From Bacillus wiedmannii (lineage in GTDB: Bacteria > Bacillota > Bacilli > Bacillales > Bacillaceae_G), in assembly GCF_001583695.1 (NCBI RefSeq), contig NZ_LOBC01000017.1, positions 310,001 to 374,000 of the forward strand: DNA of 64,000 nucleotides. The letters run 5' to 3'. A model generated the notes under the pieces. The model made no database searches, was not told the DNA's origin, and saw only the letters and a list, made by a program, of their open reading frames with translations. This document shows, piece after piece, positions 55,432 to 64,000 of the stretch. The stretch's first letter is position 1; each line of letters begins with the position of its first letter. The position numbers and the translations under genes are program-made.

Positions 55432-56322
55432 TTAGTTATTACGTTTTGCAATCAAATCGCAAATAGATAGTAAATATTCATCTTGTAATTGCAAGGAACG
55501 AATAGCACCTTTTGCTTTTGCAATTGTTTCTTCTAAAATATCCTTTGCTCTATCTACAGTAAATAACGTCGTATATGTGCTCTTTTCGTTGGAAACATCA
55601 CTACCAATCGGTTTTCCAATCTCTTCTTCGGTTCCTTCCACATCTAAAATATCATCTCGAATTTGGAAAGCTAGGCCGATATATTTTGCAAACGCAAGTA
55701 ACTTTTCTTCTTGTTCTTCTGTGGCATCAGAAAGTATCGATCCTGCAAGTACAGCGAATTCAAGTAGTTTCCCAGTCTTATGCTTATGAATATACTCCAA
55801 CTCATCAATCGTAAGCTGTTTCCCTTCAGCTTCCATATCTGCCACTTGTCCGCCAACCATTCCTTCTGGTCCTGCCGCTTTTGCAAGCTCAAGTACAAGT
55901 CTTACTTTTTTTTCAGCAGAGATTTCCTTTTGTTCATATGCCATAATAACTTGAAAAGCATACGTCAACAAACCATCGCCTGCTAAAACTGCCATCGCTT
56001 CACCAAATACTTTATGATTTGTGGGCTTACCTCTTCTTAAATCATCATCATCCATACAAGGTAAATCATCATGAACTAACGAGTATGTATGTATCATTTC
56101 AAGAGCACAAGCTGCACCTATTCCAAGATTTTTTTCTTTACCAAACGCTTGTAATGTCGCAAATAAAAGTAACGGGCGGAGACGCTTTCCACCCGCTTCC
56201 AAAGAATATGCCATCGCTTCACGAAGTACATTTGGACATTGTAATTCATTTGCATAGCTTACAAGCTTCTCTTCTACGAAAGTTTTACTTTCTTTCAAAA
56301 AAGTATCAAAAGCAATAGTCAC
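55432..56322 (-). CDS. ispA: (2E,6E)-farnesyl diphosphate synthase
   Basis: 296 residues. Polyprenyl synthase with first aspartate-rich motif LVHDDLPCMDDDDLRRGKPT (about 83-102) and second DDILDVEG (about 224-231). It adds isopentenyl diphosphate to DMAPP and geranyl diphosphate, using products of the pathway begun by dxs. GGAGATGAAGC precedes a GTG start, which overlaps the xseB stop by one base. Confidence 0.95.
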   Translation of the reverse strand: MTIAFDTFLKESKTFVEEKLVSYANELQCPNVLREAMAYSLEAGGKRLRPLLLFATLQAFGKEKNLGIGAACALEMIHTYSLVHDDLPCMDDDDLRRGKPTNHKVFGEAMAVLAGDGLLTYAFQVIMAYEQKEISAEKKVRLVLELAKAAGPEGMVGGQVADMEAEGKQLTIDELEYIHKHKTGKLLEFAVLAGSILSDATEEQEEKLLAFAKYIGLAFQIRDDILDVEGTEEEIGKPIGSDVSNEKSTYTTLFTVDRAKDILEETIAKAKGAIRSLQLQDEYLLSICDLIAKRNN

Positions 56323-56552
56323 TATGCTTCATCTCCTAAAGCAGTAAACGGTTCAAGCTCTCCATCTTCCCCAAGAATAACTGCCATTTGTTCTTGTACG
56401 TTCTTCAACTTCTCATCACAAAGCTTAGATAATTCCATACCCTCTTTAAAATAAGAAATTGCTTCTTCTAAAGGTACGTCACCTTGCTCTAGCTTAGAAA
56501 CGAGGTGCTCAAGTTGCGAAATTGCCTCTTCAAAGCTTAATTTATTTTCCAT
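56322..56552 (-). CDS. xseB: exodeoxyribonuclease VII small subunit
   Basis: 76 residues, normal size. [20 protein letters not shown] and [22 protein letters not shown] are the helical hairpin that binds XseA. The acidic C-terminus is typical. Its start overlaps the end of xseA by 11 bases and its stop overlaps ispA, so all three are translationally coupled. Confidence 0.95.
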   Translation of the reverse strand: MENKLSFEEAISQLEHLVSKLEQGDVPLEEAISYFKEGMELSKLCDEKLKNVQEQMAVILGEDGELEPFTALGDEA

Positions 56553-57900
56553 TATTCAATTCACGCTCCTCTATGCCTGATACGCTACAATCTAGTATTC
56601 CATCTTGTAATTGAACTGAAACAGCATCTCCAAGGCTGACATCTTTCACACTTTTTAACACTTGCTTCTCTTCATCATATACAAGCCCGTACCCTCTCAT
56701 CATTACTTTAAGCGGACTTAACGCTTCAAGTTTTTGAGCAGCTCTTACAAAGGCAAATTCTTTCGTTTGAAGTAATGTTTGCATTTCACGTTGCAATTGC
56801 TTTTGCAATGTTTCAACCGCTACCTTCGTTTGCATAATTTTTTGAGCTGGGTGGTGCTTCTCTAAATAAAATGAAAGCTGTTTTAACTGATTTACCTTTT
56901 TATCAATATAGCGCTCTTTCGCTAAAACAAGCTGTTCTAACGCTCTATCTAATTGCTCTTCTTTTTGCTCATATACTTGTCTTGGATAACGGAACGCATA
57001 AGATTTTTGCAATACTTGTAGTTTTTCTTCTTTTTTATGTACTAACTCTCTCATTGCTCTTTGCAATCTTAGAGTTCTTTGTAATACCTTTTCTTGTAAC
57101 TCTATAATGTTAGGCGCTGCCAGCTCAGCTGCTGCAGTCGGTGTTGGCGCACGTAAATCGGCAACAAAATCCGCAATTGTAAAGTCCGTTTCATGGCCTA
57201 CTGCCGAAATAATAGGGATCTCACTCTTAAAGATTGCCCTTGCTACCATTTCTTCATTGAAAGCCCATAACTCTTCAATAGAGCCTCCCCCTCGCCCAAC
57301 GATTAGGACATCTATCTCTCCCATTTCATTCGCTGTACGAATCGCTTGTACAATTGAGGGAGCTGCTGACTCCCCCTGTACAAGTACCGGAAACACAATA
57401 ACATTTCCAATTGGATAACGACGTTTAATCGTTGTTATAACATCACGAATCGCTGCCCCTGTTGGCGACGTAATCACACCTATTGTTTTAGCATAAGGAG
57501 GAATTGTTTTTTTATAAACTTGAGAAAACAAACCTTCTTCCTCTAAACGAACCTTTAATTGTTCGTAAGCTAAATGCAGGTTTCCGACTCCGTCAGGCTG
57601 CATGTCTTGAATATAAATTTGATAAGAACCACTCGCCTCGTAAACGGAAATTTTCCCTTTCACAAGTACCTTCATCCCATTTTCAGGTCTGAATTTAATA
57701 TTACGATTATGACCCGCAAACATAACCGCTGCGATTCTTGCATTTTCATCTTTCAATGTAAAGTACATGTGGCCACGACTATGATTTTTAAAGTTGGAAA
57801 TTTCACCTTTTAACCAAACAGACTGCAAATGCGGATCATATTCTATTTTTGTTTTTATATAGCGTGTTAACGCTGTAACGGTTAAATATTGTTTTTCCAT
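56542..57900 (-). CDS. xseA: exodeoxyribonuclease VII large subunit
   Basis: 452 residues. N-terminal OB domain ([39 protein letters not shown]), catalytic domain with [16 protein letters not shown] and [21 protein letters not shown] plus the [22 protein letters not shown] signature, then long coiled-coil helices (about 270-400). It degrades single-stranded DNA from both ends with XseB. It begins 26 bases after folD. Confidence 0.95.
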   Translation of the reverse strand: MEKQYLTVTALTRYIKTKIEYDPHLQSVWLKGEISNFKNHSRGHMYFTLKDENARIAAVMFAGHNRNIKFRPENGMKVLVKGKISVYEASGSYQIYIQDMQPDGVGNLHLAYEQLKVRLEEEGLFSQVYKKTIPPYAKTIGVITSPTGAAIRDVITTIKRRYPIGNVIVFPVLVQGESAAPSIVQAIRTANEMGEIDVLIVGRGGGSIEELWAFNEEMVARAIFKSEIPIISAVGHETDFTIADFVADLRAPTPTAAAELAAPNIIELQEKVLQRTLRLQRAMRELVHKKEEKLQVLQKSYAFRYPRQVYEQKEEQLDRALEQLVLAKERYIDKKVNQLKQLSFYLEKHHPAQKIMQTKVAVETLQKQLQREMQTLLQTKEFAFVRAAQKLEALSPLKVMMRGYGLVYDEEKQVLKSVKDVSLGDAVSVQLQDGILDCSVSGIEERELNNGK

Positions 57901-57926
57901 TTCTCTCTCCTCATAGCCGACTCAAA

Positions 57927-58787
57927 TTATTTACAAACGACACCTGCACGCTTAGCAGATTCAACAGTATTATGAAGAAGCATTGTGATCGTCATTGGAC
58001 CAACACCCTTTGGCACAGGTGTAATGTAACCTGCAACATCTAACACGTTGTCAAAGTCAACATCACCACAAAGTTTACCTGTTTCTAAACGGTTCACACC
58101 AACGTCGATTACAACCGCTCCTTCTTTAATATAATCAGCTGTTACCATTTTAGGTCGTCCAACAGCTACGATTAAAATATCAGCTAACTTCGTTAACTCT
58201 TTCATATTTTGCGTTTTAGAATGACAATATGTTACAGTTGCATTTTCATTTAAGAACAATTGCCCCACTGGCTTGCCGACAATATTACTTCTTCCAATTA
58301 CTACAACATGTTTTCCTGAGATATCAAGATTTGTTTCTTTTACTAATTCTACGATACCGTGCGGTGTACATGGAAGGAATGTATCTTGTCCCGTCATCAT
58401 ACGTCCCACGCTGATTGGGTGAAATCCATCTACATCTTTTTCTGGTGAAATTCTTTCAATGATAGCTTTTTCTTCAATATGTTTTGGTAAAGGTAATTGC
58501 ACTAAAATGCCATTAATACGGTCATCGCCATTTAAGCGATCGATTTCAGCAAGCAAACGCTCCTCAGTAATTGTTTCAGGAAGTTCAATTAGCTCTGAAT
58601 AGATTCCTACTTGTTCACAGCCCTTTTCTTTTCCTTTTACATAAGAACGAGATGCTGGATCTTCTCCAACTAGAATAACTGCTAATCCTGGTACAATCCC
58701 TTGCTCTTTCAACTTCACAACTTCTTCTGTTAATTGTGCTCGTTTTTTCTCCGCAACTTCATTTCCTTTGATGATTACTGCTACCAT
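57927..58787 (-). CDS. folD: methylenetetrahydrofolate dehydrogenase / cyclohydrolase FolD
   Basis: 286 residues. Bifunctional folate enzyme interconverting 5,10-methylene-, methenyl- and 10-formyl-THF. [20 protein letters not shown] (about 37-56; Tyr and Lys of the active site), [12 protein letters not shown] and the NADP motif [16 protein letters not shown] (about 160-175) and [15 protein letters not shown] are intact. AAGGGGGAATC precedes the ATG; between nusB and xseA. Confidence 0.96.
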   Translation of the reverse strand: MVAVIIKGNEVAEKKRAQLTEEVVKLKEQGIVPGLAVILVGEDPASRSYVKGKEKGCEQVGIYSELIELPETITEERLLAEIDRLNGDDRINGILVQLPLPKHIEEKAIIERISPEKDVDGFHPISVGRMMTGQDTFLPCTPHGIVELVKETNLDISGKHVVVIGRSNIVGKPVGQLFLNENATVTYCHSKTQNMKELTKLADILIVAVGRPKMVTADYIKEGAVVIDVGVNRLETGKLCGDVDFDNVLDVAGYITPVPKGVGPMTITMLLHNTVESAKRAGVVCK

Positions 58788-58810
58788 TTTAAGATTCCCC
58801 CTTAAAGAAA

Positions 58811-59203
58811 TTACAGTGTATCTTTTATATTAGATAAAACGCCGTTAATAAAACGACGAGATTCCTCATCCCCAAATGTTTTAGCAATTTCAATCGCTTC
58901 GTTAATTGTTACGTTGTGTGGAATTTCTTCCATGTATTTCATTTCATACACAGCTACACGTAAAATACTGCGATCAACAATACTAATACGCTCCAGCTTC
59001 CATTTTTTTAAGTTTTGACGAATCGCTTCATCAATTACTTCTTTATTTTCTACAAAACCTACTACAAGTGATTCTAGAAAATCATTTGTTTCTTCACCTT
59101 CATCTAGCGTGTTTTCCACCGCTACTTTCGGTTCTAATTCACCTGTAATATCCATTTGGTATAATGCTTGCATAGCTCTTTCTCTAGCCGTCCTACGTTT
59201 CAT
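58811..59203 (-). CDS. nusB: transcription antitermination factor NusB
   Basis: 130 residues, standard length. [18 protein letters not shown] (RNA-binding Arg-rich N-terminus), [16 protein letters not shown] and [29 protein letters not shown] are family hallmarks. It binds boxA RNA with NusE (S10) for rRNA antitermination. Own promoter upstream; 23 bases before folD. Confidence 0.95.
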   Translation of the reverse strand: MKRRTARERAMQALYQMDITGELEPKVAVENTLDEGEETNDFLESLVVGFVENKEVIDEAIRQNLKKWKLERISIVDRSILRVAVYEMKYMEEIPHNVTINEAIEIAKTFGDEESRRFINGVLSNIKDTL

Positions 59204-59512
59204 TGTAACTCTCCTTTATGCTTCAAGTCTTTCCTTATGCTTTGTTATATTATTATAATTTATAAGCCGTCAATTCACTTACTCTTACAGTTTTCATTGA
59301 TTTTCCAACCTTATAATACAATGATAATAACACAATTTATCGTTTCACACACGGGTTACAAGGCTGAAAAATAATAAAAAGATTAACTTCAAGTTCCATA
59401 TCTTATCACAATGTACGTTTTTTGGAAAAACGAAACATCTTCTTTTTGATTTCTTATTTTTTGAAATAGTATAATAATTAGAGGGTTTTAATTTGTGAAG
59501 AAATGAAACGAT
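59204..59512 (-). other. asp23-nusB intergenic region
   Basis: About 310 bases between the nusB start and the terminator of the asp23-like gene. It holds a minus-strand promoter: TTGACG (59268-59273), 18-base spacer and TATAAC (59244-59249), about 40 bases before nusB. Nothing else with coding or RNA character was seen; the short open frames here lack ribosome binding sites. Confidence 0.55.
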
Positions 59513-59547
59513 AAAAAAGATGCCTATGTTACTAGGCACCTTTTTCA
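59513..59547 (-). terminator. terminator of the accB-accC-asp23 transcript
   Basis: GGTGCCTA and TAGGCATC around GTAACA, followed by TTTTTT on the minus strand, four bases after the asp23-like stop. Confidence 0.82.
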
Positions 59548-59550
59548 TTC

Positions 59551-59943
59551 TTACACTGGTTCAATTTCTGTTTTTTGTGTTTCGAATGTTACGCCAACGA
59601 TGTGAACATTCACTTCTTTTGGCTCAAGCCCTGTCATTGTAAAGAGTGCCTGGCGAATGTTGTCTTGAATCTTTTGTGCAACAACTGGAATTGCTACGCC
59701 AAAATACATTACAACATAAAGGTCAACGATAATATCTTCGTTTGCTAATTCAACCTTTACACCTTTACCATGATTTTTCTTACCTAACTTCTCAACAACA
59801 TCTGTAGCAAAATTACCACGCATTGCCGCTACACCTTCTACTTCAGCAGCTGCAATACCTGCGATTACTTCAATTACTTCTGGTGCAATTTCTACTTTAC
59901 CAAGAGTTGTATCTTGACCCATATCTAACATATGTTCAGCCAT
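59551..59943 (-). CDS. yqhY: Asp23/Gls24-family protein (YqhY-like)
   Basis: 130 residues. VEIAPEVIEVIAGIAAAEVEGVAAMRG near the N-terminus, VKVELANEDIIVDLYVVMYFGVAIPVVAQKIQDNIRQAL in the middle and VNVHIVGVTFE near the end define the Asp23 family. The Bacillus homologue beside accC is YqhY, linked genetically to control of acetyl-CoA carboxylase. AAAGGAGG precedes the ATG; 23 bases after accC, so co-transcribed with accB-accC. Confidence 0.92.
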   Translation of the reverse strand: MAEHMLDMGQDTTLGKVEIAPEVIEVIAGIAAAEVEGVAAMRGNFATDVVEKLGKKNHGKGVKVELANEDIIVDLYVVMYFGVAIPVVAQKIQDNIRQALFTMTGLEPKEVNVHIVGVTFETQKTEIEPV

Positions 59944-59966
59944 GAAAAAAAACCTCCTTTAATGTA

Positions 59967-61319
59967 TCACTGCGTCACAAGTTCATGCTCTTCCAAAAAC
60001 TTCGTATTAAACTCACCTTTTACAAAATCAGGATGATCTAGCAATTGCAAATGGAACGGGATTGTTGTATGTACGCCTTCAATGACAAACTCACTGAGTG
60101 CACGCTTCATTTTTGCAATTGCCTCTTCACGTGTTTTTCCGTGAACAATTAATTTAGCAACCATCGAATCATAGAAAGGTGGGATTGAATATCCCGGATA
60201 TACAGCTGAATCGACGCGAATACCAAATCCGCCTGGTGGCAAGTACATTTCTACTTTACCTGGGGATGGCATGAATTTTTTGGCAGGGTTTTCCGCATTA
60301 ATTCGGCATTCAATTGCCCAACCATTAAATTGTACTTCTTCTTGCTGTAACGATAACTTTTCTCCAGAAGCAACACGAATTTGTTCTTTAATTAAATCCA
60401 TCCCTGTTACCATTTCAGTAACTGGATGCTCAACTTGAATTCTCGTATTCATCTCCATGAAATAAAAGCTTTTCGTTCTATATTCATAAATAAACTCAAC
60501 CGTACCAGCACCTGTATAATCAACCGCTACCGCCGCTTTAACTGCCGCATCACCCATCTGCTTGCGAACATTTTCATCAAGTGCAGGTGATGGACTTTCT
60601 TCTAGTAGTTTTTGCAAGCGGCGCTGAATTGTACAATCACGCTCTCCTAAATGAATGGCATTTCCATGTGTATCTGCCATTATTTGAATCTCAACATGGC
60701 GGAAATCTTCAACGTACTTTTCTAAGTATACACCAGGGTTCCCAAAAGCGGTACTAGCTTCTTGCTGTGTAATTTGAATTCCTTTTACAAGCTCTTCTTC
60801 ATGGCGTGCAACACGAATACCTTTTCCGCCGCCACCTGCAGTCGCTTTAATAATAACTGGATATCCAATTTGATTAGCAAGCTCGATCGCTTCTTCGGTA
60901 TTTTTAATAATCCCTTGTGAACCTGGTACAATCGGAACCCCTGCTTCTTTCATTGTATCACGAGCAACGTCTTTTGTGCCCATCTTTGAAATAGCTTCTG
61001 GACTTGGACCGATAAAAATCAAGTTACATTCACGGCATAGCTCTGCAAAATCTGCATTCTCTGCTAAAAATCCGTATCCTGGATGAATAGCATCGCAGCC
61101 TGTTAACTTCGCAACACTAATAATGTTCGTCAAATTTAAATAGCTTTCTTTCGAAATCGTTGGTCCTACACAATACGCCTCATCAGCAATTTGTACGTGA
61201 AGTGACTCTTTATCTGCTTCTGAATAAATTGCGACTGTTTCAATATCCATTTCTTTACAAGCACGAATAATTCGTACAGCAATTTCCCCACGATTGGCTA
61301 TTAATACTTTTTTTATCAT
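59967..61319 (-). CDS. accC: acetyl-CoA carboxylase biotin carboxylase subunit
   Basis: 450 residues from ATG 61319, eight bases after GGGAG; the GTG just before it is too close. ATP-grasp enzyme that carboxylates the biotin of Acc[21 protein letters not shown] at the start, ATP loop [14 protein letters not shown] (about 159-172), [21 protein letters not shown], and [18 protein letters not shown] (about 287-304) are conserved. It starts 16 bases after accB. Confidence 0.97.
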   Translation of the reverse strand: MIKKVLIANRGEIAVRIIRACKEMDIETVAIYSEADKESLHVQIADEAYCVGPTISKESYLNLTNIISVAKLTGCDAIHPGYGFLAENADFAELCRECNLIFIGPSPEAISKMGTKDVARDTMKEAGVPIVPGSQGIIKNTEEAIELANQIGYPVIIKATAGGGGKGIRVARHEEELVKGIQITQQEASTAFGNPGVYLEKYVEDFRHVEIQIMADTHGNAIHLGERDCTIQRRLQKLLEESPSPALDENVRKQMGDAAVKAAVAVDYTGAGTVEFIYEYRTKSFYFMEMNTRIQVEHPVTEMVTGMDLIKEQIRVASGEKLSLQQEEVQFNGWAIECRINAENPAKKFMPSPGKVEMYLPPGGFGIRVDSAVYPGYSIPPFYDSMVAKLIVHGKTREEAIAKMKRALSEFVIEGVHTTIPFHLQLLDHPDFVKGEFNTKFLEEHELVTQ

Positions 61320-61335
61320 CACAAAGACTCCCTTA

Positions 61336-61824
61336 TTACGCTTTTACAAGAAATAGCGGTTGTCCATACTCAACAAGCTGTCCATTATTAACAAGAATCT
61401 CAACAATTTCACCATCTACATCTGCATCGATTTCGTTAAATAACTTCATAGCCTCAACAATGCATACGATAGAATCTTTTGATACTCTGTCTCCTACACT
61501 TACATATGCAGGTGTATCAGGCGAAGATGAAGAATAGAATGTACCTACCATCGGTGATGTAATTTTATGTAGGTTTTCATTTTGAACCACTTTTTGCTCT
61601 TCTTGTTTTGGTACTTCCACTTGTGCTGCCGCTACTGTTGTTTCAACTTCAACAGGTGCTACTGGTTGCACGACTTGTTTTGCTACAGGTGCTTGCACCG
61701 CAACAACTTCATTACCACGCTTTTTCATTTTGATTGTCGTACCATCTTTTTTGTATTCAAATTCATCAATATTAGAGCTATCAATTAATTTAATTAATTC
61801 ACGAACTTCTTGAATTTTAAACAT
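61336..61824 (-). CDS. accB: biotin carboxyl carrier protein of acetyl-CoA carboxylase
   Basis: 162 residues. A short N-terminal domain ([20 protein letters not shown]), an Ala/Val/Gln linker and a C-terminal biotinyl domain with [13 protein letters not shown] (biotinylated Lys at about 127) and [13 protein letters not shown] at the end. It carries the carboxyl group from AccC to the transcarboxylase and depends on biotin from the bio operon. GGGAGTGGA precedes the ATG. First gene of accB-accC-yqhY, behind a leader with an inverted repeat. Confidence 0.97.
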   Translation of the reverse strand: MFKIQEVRELIKLIDSSNIDEFEYKKDGTTIKMKKRGNEVVAVQAPVAKQVVQPVAPVEVETTVAAAQVEVPKQEEQKVVQNENLHKITSPMVGTFYSSSSPDTPAYVSVGDRVSKDSIVCIVEAMKLFNEIDADVDGEIVEILVNNGQLVEYGQPLFLVKA

Positions 61825-62293
61825 GTAAAATCCACTCCCATACTCTTGTTTGTCTCGTTTTTACAGATTCTCGTCACTAAAACTAGATTGACTGTAAAAA
61901 TACGATGTACTCTATTAGAAAATGTATTTCATTTACTAATAGAAATAATTGCTATTTCCATCTTACGATAAATTTTTTAAACATTCCAATTTATATTTCT
62001 TTATAATAAATCGAAACTCCTGTAAAAATATTATTTCAATAAAAATTTATTACCTAGTAATAATACCAAGTTTCACACAAAATTGGCAAGACCACTTCCT
62101 AAAAAACATTCCTTACTTTTTCAAAATGCTACACAATAAACAGATCATTACCGCTCCACTCTTCACTTCATCTATAGTCAACAACATATTTTTACCAAAT
62201 ATTATTTTTTTGTTTACACACCGTTCATCATTCCTTCATATAAGAATAGTATGTTCAAAGTGTAGAAAATATATCGTATCGAGGTGTGGACAT
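61825..62293 (-). other. accB upstream region with inverted repeat
   Basis: About 470 bases, AT-rich. A minus-strand inverted repeat TTTTTACAG/CTGTAAAAA (61892-61900 and 61858-61866) lies 35-75 bases before accB, probably in its mRNA leader. The rest should carry the accB promoter and that of the small gene at 62294, but no convincing pair of boxes is visible. The long plus-strand open frame here is AT-rich noise upstream of 62294. Confidence 0.5.
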
Positions 62294-62488
62294 ATGATAT
62301 GGCTCATTCTCTTCTTACCTGCCGTAATGGTCTGGGCATTCGTTCTCTTCATCCACGTCAAATCTGGAAAAAGTAATCATCATTACCATGAACCGCTAAT
62401 CTTTTACTCACAACGTATTTCTCCGTTCCGAGTTGAACATAATAAAAACAACTACAAAGACGAAACAGAAAAAAGCTATCGAAAATGA
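62294..62488 (+). CDS. small single-span membrane protein, unknown
   Basis: 64 residues from ATG 62294, which follows GAGGTGTGGAC. One membrane segment (MIWLILFLPAVMVWAFVLF) and a basic/His-rich tail (HVKSGKSNHHYHEPLIFYSQ). The open frame extends upstream to 61949 but that part is AT-rich and not protein-like. The stop codon lies in its own terminator. No family recognised. Confidence 0.65.
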   Translation: MIWLILFLPAVMVWAFVLFIHVKSGKSNHHYHEPLIFYSQRISPFRVEHNKNNYKDETEKSYRK

Positions 62489-62499
62489 TAGCTTTTTTC
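62469..62499 (+). terminator. terminator overlapping the end of the small membrane protein gene
   Basis: GAAAAAAGCTATC and GATAGCTTTTTTC around GAAAAT; the stop codon TGA lies in the loop/right arm. Confidence 0.85.
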
Positions 62500-62527
62500 T
62501 ATAACTATTTTCAAACAATCCGATTCG

Positions 62528-62570
62528 TAAAAACTAATAATCCGTGAGGGATTCCCTCGCGGATTATTAG
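62528..62570 (-). terminator. terminator of the spoIIIA operon
   Basis: AAAACTAATAATCCG, GAGGG, and the complementary arms form a stem of about 19 bp with one mismatch, followed by a T-run on the minus strand after spoIIIAH. Confidence 0.9.
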
Positions 62571-62573
62571 TTT

Positions 62574-63230
62574 TTATTTTGTTGGTGGATCAAATTTCAC
62601 ACCTACATCTTTTGATCCGCCTTCACTTCTTACAAGCTGTATAATTTTATTCGCTTCTTTTTGTGAATGCTTTGCTGCTTTCACAGTTACTTTAATGTCA
62701 GTTCCATCAGCTCTTACAAGGGCATCTTTATATCCTCCTTGAGACTTAATCACTGTCTCAAGTAATTCTTGCTTCGTTTCCATTGTAGTAATTGCATCAA
62801 AATTATCTTTCGCTTTACTCTTTTCTGTTGCTGAAGATTTTGCTGAATTCATCACTTCTTGTAATCTTGATTTTTGTTCACTTAGCTGATCTTCCATTTG
62901 CATACGTAACGCTGTGAAATTTTCATCACTGGATTGAACTGTTACGTTAGCATCTTTTTTACTTGTTTCTTTTTGAGCACTCTCTTTTTTGTTCGTTTCT
63001 TTGTTTGTTTCTTTATTTGATGTTTCCTTGCTTGTATTTTCTTTTTTTGGCGTTTCTTTAGGTGCTTCATTTGTTACTGCTTTATCAGTACCTTGTTTTT
63101 CTTGTCCAATCTTTTCACCTGTTGCCGGCGATGCTGTATTCATTTTGTCAGGAGTTGTTACGTAATAAACAGATAGTACAACAACTAAACTTAACATCGT
63201 TAATAGCCAAACCGTTTGTTTTTTTAACAC
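62574..63230 (-). CDS. spoIIIAH: stage III sporulation protein SpoIIIAH
   Basis: 218 residues. One N-terminal membrane segment (TVWLLTMLSLVVVLSVYY), a Lys/Glu/Thr-rich low-complexity linker with repeated KETNKE-type units (about 45-95), and a C-terminal YscJ/FliF-like ring-building domain. It forms the mother-cell ring of the SpoIIIA-SpoIIQ channel by binding forespore SpoIIQ across the two membranes. GGGAGG precedes a GTG start. Last gene of the operon. Confidence 0.95.
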   Translation of the reverse strand: MLKKQTVWLLTMLSLVVVLSVYYVTTPDKMNTASPATGEKIGQEKQGTDKAVTNEAPKETPKKENTSKETSNKETNKETNKKESAQKETSKKDANVTVQSSDENFTALRMQMEDQLSEQKSRLQEVMNSAKSSATEKSKAKDNFDAITTMETKQELLETVIKSQGGYKDALVRADGTDIKVTVKAAKHSQKEANKIIQLVRSEGGSKDVGVKFDPPTK

Positions 63231-63245
63231 TTTATTTCCTCCCTA

Positions 63246-63908
63246 TCAATTTTTCGGTGATACTGAAACACGATGAGCTGGTACATCTAGCAGCCGTATT
63301 ACAGCTTCTTTTACCATCGCTTTAACTTGTATATTATCCACTCCTTTTGCTACGACAAGAACACCTCGTACTTTCGGTTTCTCTGTTCGTAAAACAACGG
63401 GAGTTTCTTTATCACCTTCACGTATAATGACTGTCTTTTCATCAAGGGACTCATCTTCTACTTCCCTCTTACCACCTGTCTTATCTGTTTCACCTGTTGT
63501 TTGTGAACGTTTCACTGTGTTTTTTTCTAATATTTTTTCCTCAGATGAATCTAAATTTACTTTAATCGTTACATTTTTTACTCCCGCTATTTCTTCTAAG
63601 GCTGCTTTTAATTCTTGTTCATACGCTTTTTCATACTTTTCTACATTTGACATACTATCATTATTTTTTTGCCCAAAAGTTGGTACGTCTTTTTCTTGGT
63701 TTTGCGTTTTTTGTTCTTTAAATACAGGTACTTCTTCTTTTTTACTTGAAAAAAGACTACTAGAAAACATAAGCAAAATCCCAAGAATGAGTAGGACAAG
63801 TAAAAACTTAGGTGTTATCTTTTTTCCCTTCTCATTGCTTTCTTTTTCATCCCCATTCAATAAGTTTCGAAAAAATGAGAACTTCGAATTTTTATCTTTA
63901 TTGTCCAT
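63246..63908 (-). CDS. spoIIIAG: stage III sporulation protein SpoIIIAG
   Basis: 220 residues. Cytoplasmic start, one membrane segment (FLLVLLILGILLMFSSSLF), then a ring-building domain (AALEEIAGVKNVTIKVNLDS, TVIIREGDKETPVVLRTEKP, VRGVLVVAKGVDNIQVK, AVIRLLDVPAHRVSVSPKN). It assembles the large mother-cell ring of the feeding-tube complex with SpoIIIAH. It overlaps the end of spoIIIAF by 11 bases and has GGAAGGGAGG upstream. Confidence 0.95.
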   Translation of the reverse strand: MDNKDKNSKFSFFRNLLNGDEKESNEKGKKITPKFLLVLLILGILLMFSSSLFSSKKEEVPVFKEQKTQNQEKDVPTFGQKNNDSMSNVEKYEKAYEQELKAALEEIAGVKNVTIKVNLDSSEEKILEKNTVKRSQTTGETDKTGGKREVEDESLDEKTVIIREGDKETPVVLRTEKPKVRGVLVVAKGVDNIQVKAMVKEAVIRLLDVPAHRVSVSPKN

Positions 63909-64000
63909 TTACTCTACCTGTCCTCCCTTCCATTTGAACTTGGATTTGTTTATTCTCTAGTTGCCACCTGCTTGAAAAGAAATCTTTCATTTCTACATTC
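63898..64000 (-). CDS. spoIIIAF: stage III sporulation protein SpoIIIAF, C-terminal end only
   Basis: The last 33 codons (NVEMKDFFSSRWQLENKQIQ, VQMEGRTGRVNGQ, stop at 63898) lie in the window; the rest is beyond the right edge. The assignment rests on the conserved order spoIIIAF-AG-AH and the 11-base overlap with spoIIIAG, more than on the short tail. Confidence 0.75.
   Translation of the reverse strand, partial: NVEMKDFFSSRWQLENKQIQVQMEGRTGRVNGQ

Noticed and set aside
61949-62293. N-terminal extension of the small membrane-protein gene at 62294
   Set aside because: The text is AT-rich and Phe/Ile/Asn-heavy, with no ribosome binding site, while ATG 62294 has a good one.
63427-63960. A 177-codon plus-strand frame antisense to spoIIIAG
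   Set aside because: SpoIIIAG and the end of SpoIIIAF explain the strand; the antisense text is Ser/Phe-rich with no site.
1-64000. Search for a defence island, prophage, secondary-metabolite cluster, CRISPR array, tRNA or rRNA
   Set aside because: No hallmark genes, spacer arrays, cloverleaf-like segments or rRNA conserved stretches were seen; gene content is core Bacillus.

Overview
The window is chromosomal DNA of a low-GC, endospore-forming Firmicute. Gene order (bkd operon, spo0A-spoIVB-recN-argR, the accBC to dxs cluster, spoIIIA), protein sequences and several copies of a short dispersed repeat with TTTAT target duplications (resembling bcr1) point to the Bacillus cereus group. I see no rRNA, tRNA, CRISPR, prophage or intact insertion sequence. 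About 55 genes are supported, most on the minus strand.

Layout. 1-2.3 kb: start of a biotin operon (bioA-bioD-bioF) behind a BirA operator. 2.3-9.6 kb: a variable segment with a small secreted protein, a T-box-controlled NhaC-type transporter with a doubled terminator/antiterminator, an LPXTG-anchored 5'-nucleotidase behind a four-repeat Pho box, a GDSL esterase, a MarR regulator and a Tyr/Gln-rich small protein. 9.7-15 kb: argC-argJ-argB-argD-argF. 15-27 kb: yqzH, yqjQ, yqjP, proI, sdaAB-sdaAA, rnz, dinB, a tripeptidase, the 30-codon Prli42-like miniprotein and an L,D-transpeptidase. In it lies a 0.9-kb decayed stretch (19.8-20.6 kb) with two broken small genes, one split by a bcr1-like element. 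27-34 kb: yqjA, the artPQM amino-acid importer, bacilliredoxin brxB, yjdF behind its riboswitch, a Nudix hydrolase, a YetF-like protein and rodA. 34.6-45 kb: bkdR and the sigma-54-type operon ptb-bcd-buk-lpdV-bkdAA-bkdAB-bkdB. 45-52 kb: small genes, a GDPD phosphodiesterase, a frameshifted secreted-protein gene, spo0A, spoIVB, recN, argR. 52-64 kb: tlyA-like gene, dxs, ispA, xseB, xseA, folD, nusB, asp23-like, accC, accB, a small membrane protein, spoIIIAH, spoIIIAG and the end of spoIIIAF.

How it works together. The bkd genes turn branched-chain amino acids into acyl-CoAs that prime branched fatty acids; accB/accC supply malonyl-CoA for elongation, and bioADF supply the biotin AccB carries. 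ArgR encoded at 52 kb is the expected controller of the arg operon at 10-15 kb. Spo0A, SpoIVB and SpoIIIA proteins are successive parts of the sporulation programme.

No wholly new system such as a defence island or biosynthetic cluster is visible. The most informative unusual features are regulatory or small-scale: the double T-box, the Pho box before the surface nucleotidase, the sigma-54 promoter with a 15-bp palindrome as candidate enhancer, bcr1-like insertions (one at a stop codon, one inside a small gene whose frame returns when the element is removed), an A7 frameshift, and terminator hairpins inside coding ends. All identifications rest on reading the sequence and on remembered family knowledge; no database search was possible.
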